Below are positions 1-9,187 of a stretch of 64,000 nucleotides of DNA, one piece after another (position 1 is the first letter of the stretch; each line of letters opens with the position of its first letter). The DNA is from Flavobacteriales bacterium UBA852. Lineage in GTDB: Bacteria; Bacteroidota; Bacteroidia; Flavobacteriales_E; Vicingaceae. The notes beneath the pieces are model-generated. The model saw only the letters and a program-made list of their open reading frames with translations, did not search any database and had not been told where the DNA came from. Made by a program: the position numbers and the translations under genes. The stretch is taken from the NCBI GenBank assembly GCA_002295925.1, contig DBGO01000007.1, positions 1 to 64,000 of the forward strand, read 5' to 3'.

Positions 1-43
1 TTTACAAATGCACAACGGGTTTTACTTATATATAATTAAATAC

Positions 44-79
44 ACTAACTTAAGAAGGCTGTCAATAGTTAGTTTTTTT
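44..79 (+). terminator. Rho-independent terminator-like hairpin
   Basis: Arms ACTAACT (44-50) and AGTTAGT (67-73) are perfectly complementary and are followed directly by seven T. It would end a plus-strand gene lying left of the window. The stem is AT-rich and the 16-nt loop is large, so it is only a moderate candidate. Confidence 0.45.
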
Positions 80-140
80 ATTCTAATTTTAAAAATAATT
101 ATATTTAGATTCCTTTTATAGATTAAAGGAAAGATGTGTT

Positions 141-192
141 GTAATACTCCCCAAAAGACCACTGGTTAAGAGAAAAATCATTAACTTTAAAT
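141..192 (+). repeat. Intergenic hairpin repeat, copy 1
   Basis: First of five related copies (others near 1285, 22761, 23365, 23987). The shared parts are a GTAATACTCCCCAAAA head, then GGTTAA(A)G, an A-rich spacer, and TTAACTTTAAA. The last two parts can pair as a short stem. This copy ends immediately before the ATG of the lipoprotein gene at 193, so it forms that gene's leader. Confidence 0.7.
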
Positions 193-792
193 ATGAAAAG
201 AAAAAAGATTACAATAATATTATTTTTATTGCTCTCTATTATTTCCTGCCATATATACACTCCAAATGAAATAATAGAAAAAGGTAATAGGATTAAAGAT
301 GAATATCAAATACAACTAAAAACGCTAATTGAATATAGCAATAATTTAGCTAAAGATAGTTGTACAATATATAGTATATATACATCACCAAAAACCGAGT
401 TATTCGAGTTTTCTATATATAATTATGACAAAAAAGAAAATAAATTTATTGAGAGTTTCTTAGATGTCAGCAATAAATCCAAAAATGTTATACAAAGCAT
501 TTTGCCCAAAAAACACATAACTAACGTTATTTTTACTAAAAATGTATATGCAGCATTTAATATAAGGCATACAAGAGATAAAGAATTTCACTATGCAAAA
601 TTAATATATTGTCATAATAAAGAGTTTTTTAAAAAACTTTTTATCAATTATACTTTTTATGAAGAAAATCAAATAAATAACATTAATGATACTTGCAATT
701 GGGTTTATTTTTATGATGATCATTGGGCTATAACAACAAGTTCTGTTTTGTATAAACTAACAAAGGAAGAATGCAAAAATCTAATAAAATAA
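193..792 (+). CDS. Predicted lipoprotein of unknown function
   Basis: 199 aa. The N-terminus is a lipoprotein signal: positive MKRKK, a hydrophobic run, and a lipobox ending IISC (Cys19 to be lipidated). The rest is Lys/Asn/Tyr-rich with no domain I recognise. The start is the ATG directly after hairpin-repeat copy 1. The stop overlaps the next gene by 22 nt, which suggests translational coupling. Base composition is clearly more AT-rich than the housekeeping genes from 1384 on, typical of accessory or acquired DNA. Function is unknown; an envelope location is the only supportable inference. Confidence 0.65.
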   Translation: MKRKKITIILFLLLSIISCHIYTPNEIIEKGNRIKDEYQIQLKTLIEYSNNLAKDSCTIYSIYTSPKTELFEFSIYNYDKKENKFIESFLDVSNKSKNVIQSILPKKHITNVIFTKNVYAAFNIRHTRDKEFHYAKLIYCHNKEFFKKLFINYTFYEENQINNINDTCNWVYFYDDHWAITTSSVLYKLTKEECKNLIK

Positions 793-1124
793 AATTTTAT
801 ATTATTCTTGCAGCAATTTCATTAAGTGCTGTTTTATTATTTATGAAGCCACTAGATGAGCATATTGAAAAATTATATGAATTAAATTTAAAGTTTTATT
901 TAATATTTCCTTTTATCGCATTTTTTATAAAATATAGATTACCGTTTTTAATAGATAACAAATGGCAACCGTATCTTTTATCACTTTTTGTTATTAGCTT
1001 TTTCTCTGGATTAGGTTTGTTGGTAAAATATGCTTTTTTTAATAGAATAAGTTTTTTAGGGGTTGATATAATATTATTCTCTACTTTTTTCTTAATTATA
1101 TCTATTAATTTCCATCGCAAATAA
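771..1124 (+). CDS. Small membrane protein of unknown function
   Basis: 117 aa with three or four predicted hydrophobic helices (around residues 9-25, 41-57, 67-85 and 95-112) and little soluble sequence. It starts inside the last codons of the upstream lipoprotein gene (22-nt overlap), so the pair is probably one translational unit. It shares the very low GC content of its partner. A minus-strand reading frame overlaps its 3' part, but its codon use and lack of a helix pattern argue for the plus-strand frame. No family recognised. Confidence 0.55.
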   Translation: MQKSNKIKFYIILAAISLSAVLLFMKPLDEHIEKLYELNLKFYLIFPFIAFFIKYRLPFLIDNKWQPYLLSLFVISFFSGLGLLVKYAFFNRISFLGVDIILFSTFFLIISINFHRK

Positions 1125-1147
1125 TCTGTTATGATATACAACCAAAA

Positions 1148-1275
1148 GTGTCGCCCGGTTGGGGGTGCAGAGGCACAACCGCTTTTTGGCAAAACCCGTT
1201 TACCGAAACTGTCCCATATCACTTTACCCAACATCGCTGACAATGCATGATACCATTGCACGAACCCTAAAACCC
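1148..1275. repeat. GC-richer non-coding segment with hairpin
   Basis: A ~130-bp block much richer in GC than its surroundings. It contains a nested stem, GGTTG...GTGC-agag-GCAC-AACC, at about 1156-1180. It has the look of a dispersed intergenic repeat rather than a gene: the minus-strand frame through it runs on into the real 771-1124 gene. No second copy is visible in the window. Confidence 0.35.
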
Positions 1276-1284
1276 AAGCATTAT

Positions 1285-1345
1285 ATAATACTCCCCAAAA
1301 ACTGAGCCACAGGTTAAAGTGAAAAAAATATTAACTTTAAACCTG
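1285..1345 (+). repeat. Intergenic hairpin repeat, copy 2
   Basis: Best-formed copy of the family. The head ATAATACTCCCCAAAAACTG is followed by GGTTAAAGT, then 13 nt, then ACTTTAAACC. The last two form a stem with one unpaired base. It closes the small-gene patch and sits between it and the convergent FAD-dehydrogenase gene. Confidence 0.7.
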
Positions 1346-1383
1346 AAAAAGAACAAGAATTTTCTTAAACAAAATTCATATTA

Positions 1384-2967
1384 TTATAATTGTCCGGCTA
1401 TGGCTTGTACAACTTTTTCTCCATCAATAGCTGCACTGATAATCCCGCCGGCATAACCGGCTCCTTCTCCACTCGGATATAATCCTTTAATTTGAATATG
1501 CTCAAAGGTTTCTTTTTTCCGGGGTATTCTTACAGGCGCAGAGGTTCGGGTCTCAGGCGCAATAAGCATTGCTTCTTCCGAGGTATAACCTTTAATCTTT
1601 TTTCCGAAAATTTTAAATGCTTCTTGCAAACGTACTGAAATTTCTGTTGGCAATACCTCGTGCAACTCTACTGATTCAACTCCCGGACGGTAACTCACCA
1701 GCGGCAAATTATTAGATTTTTTCTTTCTCAAAAAATCACTTAATCGTTGAGCCGGTGCAATTTGTCCAAAATTATTTTCAACATCGTTTCCGGCTAATGC
1801 AAACGCTGTTTTTTCAATTTTTTCTTGAAATGCCACCCCTGCCAAAACTCCATATTTTTCGGCAAGAGGCACAAGCATTTCATCCGTTACGCTTACAACA
1901 ATCCCGGAATTGGCAAAAGGATTGTTTCGTTTAGAAGGCGACCATCCGTTGGTAACTATCTCGCCCGGCTCAGTGGCGCAGGGCGCAACAATTCCGCCCG
2001 GACACATACAAAAAGAATAAACGCCCAATCCTTTGACTTGTTGCACTAATTTATAGGACGCCGGCGGTAAATTCGGGTGCCTGACAGGACAATGATATTG
2101 AGCCGCATCAATCAACTGTTGCGGATGTTCTGCTCTTACACCAACAGCAAAAGGTTTGGGTTCCAAAACAATGTTTCTCTTTGCCAGCAATCGATAAATA
2201 TCGCGTGCCGAATGCCCTGTTGCCAACACTAAATGATTGCATTTAACGGTATTTTCATCATTGATTTGAATACCGGTTAAGGTATTATTTTCATAAAAAA
2301 TATCCGTCAACTTCGATTCAAAATGAATTTCACCGCCATAATGAAGAATGGTTTCGCGAATGGCTTCTACTACTTTAGGCAGTTTATTGGTACCTATATG
2401 CGGATGAGCATCAATTAAAATATCTTCAGATGCGCCGTGCAATACCAAAAGTTCTAAAATTTTATTTACATTTCCACGCTTATGCGAGCGAGTATACAGT
2501 TTACCGTCACTGAAAGTTCCGGCACCTCCTTCGCCGAAGCAATAATTGGAATCAGGGTTGACAATTTGATTTTTGGTAATATTTGCCAAATCTCTTCTGC
2601 GAGGACGAACTTTTTTGCCTCTTTCAAAAACAACAGGTTTTAATCCTTGCAACAAACATTCTAAGGCAGCAAACATTCCTGCCGGTCCAAAACCTATAAT
2701 TATAACTTCGGGACTGTTTCTTACATCTTTAAAGACATATTTGTTCTCAAAAGTGTCATTTTGCATTGATTGTGAATGGAGACTTTCCTCAACTTGTACC
2801 TTAACCACATAAAACGGTTGTTTTCCTCGCGCATCAATAGAACGCTTCAAAACTTTATATGTGAAATTTTGAAAATCTACCTTCTTGCGAATACTATTTT
2901 TAATGTATGATTCATCAAAAATATAATCGGGATGTATTTTCAGTATAAGTTCAATTGCATTTGGCAT
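1384..2967 (-). CDS. FAD-dependent dehydrogenase, COG2509 type
   Basis: 527 aa. Residues 1-75 are the small N-terminal domain typical of this family. A dinucleotide-binding motif, IIGFGPAGMFAALE, follows near residue 90 and binds the FAD ADP moiety. The conserved FGEGGAGTFSDGKLYTR stretch (around 145-160) and a C-terminal GEGAGYAGGI flavin-contact motif are both intact. Length fits the NAD(FAD)-utilising dehydrogenase family, whose substrate is not established. The gene is monocistronic and convergent with the small-gene patch. A TAAATTTG element lies only 5 nt upstream of the ATG, so any leader would be very short. Confidence 0.9.
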   Translation of the reverse strand: MPNAIELILKIHPDYIFDESYIKNSIRKKVDFQNFTYKVLKRSIDARGKQPFYVVKVQVEESLHSQSMQNDTFENKYVFKDVRNSPEVIIIGFGPAGMFAALECLLQGLKPVVFERGKKVRPRRRDLANITKNQIVNPDSNYCFGEGGAGTFSDGKLYTRSHKRGNVNKILELLVLHGASEDILIDAHPHIGTNKLPKVVEAIRETILHYGGEIHFESKLTDIFYENNTLTGIQINDENTVKCNHLVLATGHSARDIYRLLAKRNIVLEPKPFAVGVRAEHPQQLIDAAQYHCPVRHPNLPPASYKLVQQVKGLGVYSFCMCPGGIVAPCATEPGEIVTNGWSPSKRNNPFANSGIVVSVTDEMLVPLAEKYGVLAGVAFQEKIEKTAFALAGNDVENNFGQIAPAQRLSDFLRKKKSNNLPLVSYRPGVESVELHEVLPTEISVRLQEAFKIFGKKIKGYTSEEAMLIAPETRTSAPVRIPRKKETFEHIQIKGLYPSGEGAGYAGGIISAAIDGEKVVQAIAGQL

Positions 2968-2971
2968 AAGG

Positions 2972-3000
2972 CAAATTTAGGCAATAAAAAAACCCGCCAA
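2972..3000 (-). promoter_or_regulatory. Candidate promoter of the COG2509 gene
   Basis: Minus-strand TTG (2998-3000), 18-nt spacer, TAAATTTG (2972-2979), matching the Bacteroidota -33/-7 pattern with a slightly short spacer. It overlaps the terminator of the upstream gene, and its start site would fall at or inside the ATG at 2967. Confidence 0.4.
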
Positions 3001-3015
3001 TAAATTGACGGGTTT
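2985..3015 (-). terminator. Terminator of the beta-barrel protein gene
   Basis: On the minus strand, AACCCGTCAA and TTGGCGGGTT pair around a four-base loop (one G-U pair), followed by a seven-base T run. It lies 22 bp after the stop of the gene at 3037-3894. Confidence 0.8.
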
Positions 3016-3036
3016 AGAATTTAACGTTTTAAATTC

Positions 3037-3894
3037 TTAGAAATGGAAAATTATATTTAACTGTCCACCATTGTTGTCAGTATCAATACCAAAGGCACTT
3101 GAACCACCGGTTTTAGTTTCTGTTTCAACTAATGAAGGAGAAGTTGCTGTTGATGATGCTAATTGCCAGTTTTCAGTTTTTGTAACTGTTTCACCGGTTG
3201 TAGACATCATTAATCCCCAACCATATTCAGCTGAAATGGATAATTTTGGGAACACAAAAATTTCTGCACCAATAAATCCTCTTAATCCTAAACCAAACAT
3301 GTTACCACCAGTTACAGAAAGAGTTCTTGATGTTCCAACGTTAGAATATTGAGTTGTGTTATCATTCATTTCTAAACCATAGGTGTTTTTGGCACTGCTT
3401 CCGCCAAAACTAATTAAGAATTCACCACCATAATAACCTTGGATACGTGTATTTCCTTTACGTTTTTCCAATCCGGCTCCTAAGGTAATTTGTTTGTAAG
3501 ATGATTTGTATACATCTTCAATGTAACTTCCTTGGTCTTCAGGACGTCCAACACCACCATTAGCAATTAAAGAAGTATCGGTTAACACTTTGTTTGTAGA
3601 AGAACCAAAACCAATTCTTACTCTTCCGCGATATGCTGTTTGAGCATCAACAAAATACTTACCGATAATAGAAAAATCCGGTGTTGCAAAATTTGCAGTA
3701 GGTGCAGTGTTTCCTGCAGAACTAAATAAATTACCTGCATAATTTAAAAATGGAGCGGCATTGAAACCAATTGCATAATCTCCAGCTTCAGGTAAAATTG
3801 TTTCACCTTTTTTAGAAGTTAATTCTGCACCATCTTGTGCAAATGTAAAAGTAGCAGCAAAAATGCTTGCAACTAATAAAACTCTCTTTTTCAT
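3037..3894 (-). CDS. Outer-membrane beta-barrel protein
   Basis: 285 aa. A Sec signal peptide ends at about TFAQ (residue 20). The mature part alternates short polar and hydrophobic segments rich in Gly, Ser, Thr and aromatic residues. It ends with LNIIFHF, whose terminal Phe is the usual signal for insertion by the BAM machinery. The size would suit a barrel of roughly 8-12 strands. No specific family recognised. It has its own TTG-N20-TAGGTTTG promoter and a strong terminator, so it is a single-gene unit, probably well expressed. Confidence 0.75.
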   Translation of the reverse strand: MKKRVLLVASIFAATFTFAQDGAELTSKKGETILPEAGDYAIGFNAAPFLNYAGNLFSSAGNTAPTANFATPDFSIIGKYFVDAQTAYRGRVRIGFGSSTNKVLTDTSLIANGGVGRPEDQGSYIEDVYKSSYKQITLGAGLEKRKGNTRIQGYYGGEFLISFGGSSAKNTYGLEMNDNTTQYSNVGTSRTLSVTGGNMFGLGLRGFIGAEIFVFPKLSISAEYGWGLMMSTTGETVTKTENWQLASSTATSPSLVETETKTGGSSAFGIDTDNNGGQLNIIFHF

Positions 3895-3920
3895 AGTTTT
3901 TAGATTTTAAAGTTTACATG

Positions 3921-3951
3921 CAAACCTAATTTTTTTAACAACTCGATGCAA
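3921..3951 (-). promoter_or_regulatory. Promoter of the beta-barrel protein gene
   Basis: Minus-strand TTG (3949-3951), 20-nt spacer, TAGGTTTG (3921-3928), an exact TAnnTTTG match. The predicted start is near 3914, giving a leader of about 20 nt. Confidence 0.7.
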
Positions 3952-4060
3952 TTTTTTTAACATTATTAACAAATTGTTAACAACTTTCAACATGCATATA
4001 ATAACTCCAATCCCCTGTAAACATAAGCAATCTTAAGGTTATTTAGAATAAATATAAATA

Positions 4061-4087
4061 AAAAAGTGCGATAAAATCGCACTTTTT
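4061..4087. terminator. Terminator of sppA
   Basis: Perfect 12-bp palindrome AAAAAGTGCGAT-aaa-ATCGCACTTTTT, with T runs usable in both directions. It lies just after the sppA stop and also faces the leader of the beta-barrel gene. Confidence 0.8.
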
Positions 4088-4113
4088 AAATATAGAACTT
4101 ATCGATTAATATT

Positions 4114-5886
4114 TTATTCAATAATAATCTCATAAGGCATTTGAGCCAAAGCTTGTTTTTTGCTCGTCAGCTTTTTAAAGGAAGTATAGGTTGAATACCA
4201 TGTTCCTAAATTGTCTTGTAAAACTTTTGCCGTAGCATCGGTTTCCACATTGAGCATAAATTCAAAAGGACTGTCCTTTTTTCTTGGATAAGCTACTTCT
4301 TGGTAATCTTCAATTCCGGCTAATTTTACTGCTTCATTAATTGCATCTTGCAAATCTCCTATTTCATCTACCAACCCTATTTGCAATGCATCCAGTCCGC
4401 TCCACACTCTTCCTTGCCCAATGCTGTCCACCTGTGCTTTTGTCATCCCTCTGCCTTCTGCCACTTTTGTAATAAATTCATCATAAATATGTTCAATCTC
4501 TGATTGGATGATGTTTTTCTCCTCTTCGGTCAATGGTCGCAACACACCCATATCTGCATGAGCATTGGTTTTTACCGTATCAATTGTAATACCCACTTTA
4601 TTTTTCAGCATTTCTTGAAAACTCGGTACTACTCCAAACACTCCTATTGAACCGGTAATGGTATTTTCATTGGCAAAAATTTTATTGGCGGCACACGATA
4701 TGAAATATCCTCCGGATGCGGCAACATCGCCCATACTTACTACAACCGGTTTTACCTTCTTTGCCAAAATTACTTCTCGCCATATTACATCAGAAGCCAA
4801 AGCACTGCCTCCGGGTGAATTTACACGCAAAACAATTGCTTTTACTGTTGAATCTTTTCGAGCTTCTTTAATTGCTTTTGATATTGTTTCAGATCCCAAC
4901 TCATCTTTCTCTCCTTTTCCGCTTACAATTGAACCGTGTGCATATACAACTGCTATTTTTGGCTTTTTCATCAACAGTTTTTCTTTAAATTCTTTGACTT
5001 TATTGTAATAATAATATTCTTTTATTTTTAACAAATTAGTCTTATCTGTTGTGGTTTCCGTCTTTTCAGCTAACAAATCTTCAATTTCATCAAAATATTT
5101 TGTATCGGTTACAAAACCATACTCTTTAGCATCTTGAGCTGTTCTAATAGATAATGAATCGGCTAATGCGTTTAATGTCTGAACATTTAATTGTCTGTCA
5201 TGGGCAATTGCATTTGTCATACTTCCCCATATTGACGAAAGATAAGTTTTTACTTGTTTTCTGTTCGCATCACTCATTTTGTCATACATAAAGGGCTCAA
5301 CGGCACTTTTAAATTTTCCGTGACGAATGATTTGTACATTTATATCCAGTTTTTCAAGCATATTTTTAAAAAACATCAACTGAGTTGCCAAACCTCGCCA
5401 TTCTACCATCCCGGCTGGATTCAGATATACCTCATCTGATACCGATGCCAAGTAGAAAGATTTTTGCGTATATACTTCCGAATAGCTGACGATAAACTTT
5501 TCTGATGATTTAAAATCTTGCAAAGCGTTACGTAATTCCTCAACACTGGCAATTCCTCCTTGAACCATAGACAAATCCAAGAAAATTCCTTTTACATTTT
5601 CATCATTTTTAGCTTCTTCAATTGTTTTCACCAACTGACGTAATGATAAAGCAGGGCGAAAATCAAAGTTTTCAAAATCAAATCCTTCAAAAGGATTTTT
5701 AGGTGCTTCTTCTCTTAAGGGCTTATCCAATTTAATATGCAAAATGGCATTTTCTACATTTAGTTTTGCATCTTTGTCAGAATCAGAAGCTGCAGCAATA
5801 ATTCCTATAAAAATAAAAAATATCAAACCCAGCGTCAATAAAGTGCTAAGTACTATCAATAATAAGTTTTTCAAAAATCGTTTCAT
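4114..5886 (-). CDS. sppA: Signal peptide peptidase SppA, long form
   Basis: About 590 aa with the double-domain architecture of 67-kDa SppA: an N-terminal membrane anchor (residues ~5-30) and two S49 peptidase-like repeats. The second repeat holds the catalytic serine in SMGDVAASGGYFISCAA and the VLRVNSPGGSALASD stretch. The general-base lysine is expected in the first repeat (RHGKFKSAVEPF). It cleaves leftover signal peptides in the inner membrane. An upstream in-frame ATG (5916) exists, but the promoter at 5914-5943 predicts transcription from about 5907, so the ATG at 5886 (MKRFLKN) is chosen. Confidence 0.93.
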   Translation of the reverse strand: MKRFLKNLLLIVLSTLLTLGLIFFIFIGIIAAASDSDKDAKLNVENAILHIKLDKPLREEAPKNPFEGFDFENFDFRPALSLRQLVKTIEEAKNDENVKGIFLDLSMVQGGIASVEELRNALQDFKSSEKFIVSYSEVYTQKSFYLASVSDEVYLNPAGMVEWRGLATQLMFFKNMLEKLDINVQIIRHGKFKSAVEPFMYDKMSDANRKQVKTYLSSIWGSMTNAIAHDRQLNVQTLNALADSLSIRTAQDAKEYGFVTDTKYFDEIEDLLAEKTETTTDKTNLLKIKEYYYYNKVKEFKEKLLMKKPKIAVVYAHGSIVSGKGEKDELGSETISKAIKEARKDSTVKAIVLRVNSPGGSALASDVIWREVILAKKVKPVVVSMGDVAASGGYFISCAANKIFANENTITGSIGVFGVVPSFQEMLKNKVGITIDTVKTNAHADMGVLRPLTEEEKNIIQSEIEHIYDEFITKVAEGRGMTKAQVDSIGQGRVWSGLDALQIGLVDEIGDLQDAINEAVKLAGIEDYQEVAYPRKKDSPFEFMLNVETDATAKVLQDNLGTWYSTYTSFKKLTSKKQALAQMPYEIIIE

Positions 5887-5913
5887 AATAAATATACTTT
5901 TAAATTTACGGTT

Positions 5914-5943
5914 CAAAAGTAACTGCTTTTAATTCTAAATCAA
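5914..5943 (-). promoter_or_regulatory. Promoter of sppA
   Basis: Minus-strand TTG (5941-5943), 19-nt spacer, TACTTTTG (5914-5921). The predicted start near 5907 excludes the upstream ATG at 5916 and decides the start of sppA. Confidence 0.7.
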
Positions 5944-5971
5944 TAAATATTTTTACAAAAGGCAATAAATA

Positions 5972-6502
5972 GTGGATAAAAGGAAAAATAAGCATATTGT
6001 CTATTTATCATTAGGGACAAATTTGGGCAATAAAGCTAAAAATATAGAAGACGCTAAACGTTTAATTAAAGAACATGCCGGGAATATTCTAAACTGTTCG
6101 AATATTTATAAAACAGAAGCATGGCAGATGAATGAGAAAACACCTGTTTTTTATAATATTGCCTTGGCTTTAGCAACAGAATTATCACCCCATGAATTGC
6201 TTGAAGTAACTCAATCAATTGAGCGAAAATTAGGCAGAAAGGAAAAATCGTTGAACAACGAATACAAAAATCGCATTATTGATATTGATATTTTATTGAT
6301 GGATAATTTAATTTTAAATACCGAAAAATTAACCATTCCCCACCCTTTGATGCACAAACGAAATTTTGTTTTATATCCTTTAAATGAAATAGCAAAAGAT
6401 GTTATTCACCCCGTTTTTGCCAAAACAATAAATGAATTAAAAGAAAATTCTTGTGACATATTAAATATTTCCACTCTAAAACAAACAAAGAAAGATAAAT
6501 AA
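5972..6502 (+). CDS. folK: HPPK, 6-hydroxymethyl-dihydropterin diphosphokinase
   Basis: 176 aa, normal length. It transfers pyrophosphate from ATP to 6-hydroxymethyl-7,8-dihydropterin in folate synthesis, in the cytosol. Visible marks are LSLGTNLGNK at the N-terminus (residues ~13-22), FYNIALAL, the signature RIIDIDILLMD, and IPHPLMHKRNFVLYPL for the substrate loop. The first codon is GTG at 5972; no better ATG lies in frame upstream. It is divergent from sppA, with about 85 bp between the two starts. Confidence 0.93.
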   Translation: MDKRKNKHIVYLSLGTNLGNKAKNIEDAKRLIKEHAGNILNCSNIYKTEAWQMNEKTPVFYNIALALATELSPHELLEVTQSIERKLGRKEKSLNNEYKNRIIDIDILLMDNLILNTEKLTIPHPLMHKRNFVLYPLNEIAKDVIHPVFAKTINELKENSCDILNISTLKQTKKDK

Positions 6503-6587
6503 TGTATTTAATTCTTTTTTATTTTAAAACATTCGTTTAATATTGCAGATTGAAAATTAAATGTAGTTAAGTTTAAATGTATAAAAA

Positions 6588-8312
6588 ATGAAACGAACAA
6601 ACATGAAAAATATTGCTTTAGCTGTAACGGCAGCTTCAGTAATTGTGGCTTGTAACCCATTAAACAAAATGGTTAAACGCCAAAATGAAGTAAATTACGA
6701 GGCAACTCCAAATCCGTTGGAAATGCACGGTGACAGTATTGAAGTAACCGTTAAAGGAAGTTTCCCAACGAAATATTTTAACAAAAAAGTTTCTGCAACT
6801 GTAACACCTGTATTAAAATACGGTGAAAATGAAGAAGCTTTCAAACCATTTGGTTTAAAAGGAGAAGATTCAGAAGCCGAAGGAACAACAATTCCTTACG
6901 AAGCCGGCGGAAGCTTTTCTTATACGGCAAAAATTCCTTACAAAGACGGAATGGATGTAGCTGAATTAGAATTAAGAGTAACCGGAAAATACAAAGAAAA
7001 AACAAAAGATTTAGACCCTGTTAAAGCCGCAGACGGAACCATCATTACACCTAAATTGGTTCGCTCGGAAGACAAAACAATTTTGGGTGCTGATAAATTC
7101 GTGAAATTTGTAATGGTTGACAACAAAGCCGTTATCAATTTCTTAGTAAAATCAGCAGTAGTTCGCCCTTCTGAACTTTCAGACGAAGACATCAAAGCTT
7201 TAAAAGAAAAAATAGCCGAGTATGTGAACAATCCAAAAATGGAGTTCATCAGCTTAAACATTGACGGTTATGCTTCTCCTGAAGGTGAAATTGAACTAAA
7301 CACCAACTTGGCTGAAGACCGCGCAAAAGCTGCAGGTAAAGTAGTTGAGCGTTTCTTGAAAAAATACAAAGTAGAAGCTGCTAATAATGAAGGTTTCTAC
7401 AAATATCAAGGTAAAGGTGAAGACTGGGAAGGTTTTAAAGCTAAAATGAATACCTCTAACATTGCCGACAAAGATATGATTATCCGTATTTTGGAATCTT
7501 ATCCAAAAGGATACCGTCGTCAGTTGGAGATTCAAAACTTAGCGGCAACTTATAAAGAAGTAGCCGAGAAAATCTTACCTGAATTACGTCGTGCCGAGAT
7601 TAATTTGGTAACTAAATTACACAGCAAAACCGATGAAGAAATCAACGCTTTAATTGATTCAAATCCAGATTCATTAACAGTAGAAGAATTACTTTACGGT
7701 GCTACACTTACAAATGACTTAGGACGTAAATTAACTATCTACAAACACGTAATACGTCTTTATCCAAATGACTGGAGAGGCCCAAACAATGTAGGTTATG
7801 TTTATTTATTACAAAACAAAGTAAGCGAAGCGCAAGCTGAGTTTGAAAAAGCTGATAAATTATCGCCAAACAACCCTGTAGTTCAAAATAACTTGGGTGT
7901 ATGTGCTCGTTTACAAGGCGATATAGCTAAAGCAGAAGAATATTACAAAGCTGCCAACGGTGCAGGTCCTGAAGTAAACGAAAACTTAGGTATTGTTTAC
8001 ATCATCAAAGGCGATTATGCTTCTGCGGTTTCTGCTTACAGCAACTCTAAAGGATTTAATGCTGCATTGGCTAACTTATTAAACGGAAACATTGACATTG
8101 CTGCTATCATTGATAACAGCGATGACAAAGATGATGCAGATGCTTACTATTTGAAAGCTATCGCCGGTGCTCGTTCCGGAAACACCGATATGCTTATCAA
8201 CAACTTAAAATCTGCTATTGCAAAAGATGCTTCTTTCAAAGAAAAAGCTAAAAGAGATGCAGAATTTATTAAATTCCGCGACAATACAGAATTTCAAGCT
8301 GCTGTAAACTAA
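6588..8312 (+). CDS. OmpA-like/TPR lipoprotein
   Basis: 574 aa. The signal sequence ends in lipobox VIVAC, so it is a lipoprotein. Residues ~30-180 form a beta-rich region, with an OmpA-like stretch around 210-260 (INFLVKSAVVRPSE, then LNIDGYASPEGEIELN and a run like NLAEDRAKAAG) that may touch peptidoglycan. The C-terminal third carries TPR helices (WRGPNNVGYVYLLQNKVSEA and following). The combination suggests an envelope scaffold. A second ATG at 6603 would also leave a usable signal. Codon use is regular and C-rich at wobble sites, suggesting high expression. Exact role unknown. Confidence 0.8.
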   Translation: MKRTNMKNIALAVTAASVIVACNPLNKMVKRQNEVNYEATPNPLEMHGDSIEVTVKGSFPTKYFNKKVSATVTPVLKYGENEEAFKPFGLKGEDSEAEGTTIPYEAGGSFSYTAKIPYKDGMDVAELELRVTGKYKEKTKDLDPVKAADGTIITPKLVRSEDKTILGADKFVKFVMVDNKAVINFLVKSAVVRPSELSDEDIKALKEKIAEYVNNPKMEFISLNIDGYASPEGEIELNTNLAEDRAKAAGKVVERFLKKYKVEAANNEGFYKYQGKGEDWEGFKAKMNTSNIADKDMIIRILESYPKGYRRQLEIQNLAATYKEVAEKILPELRRAEINLVTKLHSKTDEEINALIDSNPDSLTVEELLYGATLTNDLGRKLTIYKHVIRLYPNDWRGPNNVGYVYLLQNKVSEAQAEFEKADKLSPNNPVVQNNLGVCARLQGDIAKAEEYYKAANGAGPEVNENLGIVYIIKGDYASAVSAYSNSKGFNAALANLLNGNIDIAAIIDNSDDKDDADAYYLKAIAGARSGNTDMLINNLKSAIAKDASFKEKAKRDAEFIKFRDNTEFQAAVN

Positions 8313-8335
8313 AACTGAATTTAACTACATCCTAA

Positions 8336-8366
8336 AATCCCGTGTACATTGTGCACGGGATTTTTT
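8336..8366 (+). terminator. Terminator of the OmpA/TPR lipoprotein gene
   Basis: AATCCCGTG (8336-8344) pairs with CACGGGATT (8354-8362), followed by a T run to 8366. Strong GC stem. Confidence 0.85.
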
Positions 8367-8424
8367 ATTGCCTAACTTTTATATCAGAATAAAAACAGGT
8401 ATTTTTACCAAAAATTAAACAACT

Positions 8425-9177
8425 ATGAGCAGAAAAAATATCGTAGCCGGAAACTGGAAAATGAACAAAACACTAAACGAGGCGATTGAGTTGACACAAA
8501 AAATCAATCAATTACACCAATCACCCGAAATTGAACTGATAATCATTCCGCCCTTTCCGTTTTTAACAGAAGTTCACAAAGAAATTACCCAAAATAATAT
8601 AAAAGTGGGTGCACAAAACTGCTCAGAACATACCTCTGGTGCTTATACCGGCGAAGTATCGGCAAAAATGCTTGCATCTTGCCATGCAAAATATGTAATT
8701 ATCGGACATTCCGAACGCAGAGACTATTTCAAAGAAACCAACCAACAATTAGCCGAAAAGGTAAACCGCACAATAGAAAATCACTTGATACCAATTTTCT
8801 GTGTAGGTGAAAAATTAAGCGAAAGAGAAACCAACAAACATTTTGAAGTAATTGAAAAACAATTAAACGAAGGATTATTTCATTTAGACAATCATCAAAT
8901 CAATAATTGCATTATCGCATACGAACCGGTTTGGGCTATTGGCACCGGAAAAACAGCATCACCCCAACAAGCTCAAGAAATCCATGCATTTATCCGTTCG
9001 TTGCTTACTAAGAAATATGACGAACAAACAGCAAATGATATTTCCATTCTTTACGGTGGCAGTTGCAAACCGGCAAATGCAAAAGAACTGTTTGCACAAA
9101 ATGATATTGACGGGGGACTTATTGGTGGTGCTTCACTTGTAGCAGAAGATTTTGTTCAAATTGCCGAATCTTTTTAA
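8425..9177 (+). CDS. tpiA: Triosephosphate isomerase
   Basis: 250 aa, usual length. It interconverts dihydroxyacetone phosphate and glyceraldehyde 3-phosphate in glycolysis. Catalytic residues are all present: Lys12 in AGNWKMNK, His95 in IIGHSERR, Glu167 in AYEPVWAIGTGK. The phosphate-binding C-terminal loop SILYGGSCKPAN...GGLIGGASL is intact. It is followed after 10 nt by prmA on the same strand, a likely two-gene transcript. Confidence 0.97.
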   Translation: MSRKNIVAGNWKMNKTLNEAIELTQKINQLHQSPEIELIIIPPFPFLTEVHKEITQNNIKVGAQNCSEHTSGAYTGEVSAKMLASCHAKYVIIGHSERRDYFKETNQQLAEKVNRTIENHLIPIFCVGEKLSERETNKHFEVIEKQLNEGLFHLDNHQINNCIIAYEPVWAIGTGKTASPQQAQEIHAFIRSLLTKKYDEQTANDISILYGGSCKPANAKELFAQNDIDGGLIGGASLVAEDFVQIAESF

Positions 9178-9187
9178 AACAATTATT

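Noticed and set aside
896..1261. Minus-strand frame of 121 codons covering the 771-1124 gene and the GC-rich block
   Set aside because: Its two halves have very different composition and it lies over a plausible plus-strand membrane-protein gene.
141..1345. Integron attC sites as an explanation of the hairpin repeats
   Set aside because: The core motifs RYYYAAC and GTTRRRY are not met (GTTAAAG has G at the last place), no integrase gene is present, and the units are few.
5887..5916. Ten-codon longer SppA
   Set aside because: The promoter predicted at 5914-5943 starts transcription inside or after the longer start.
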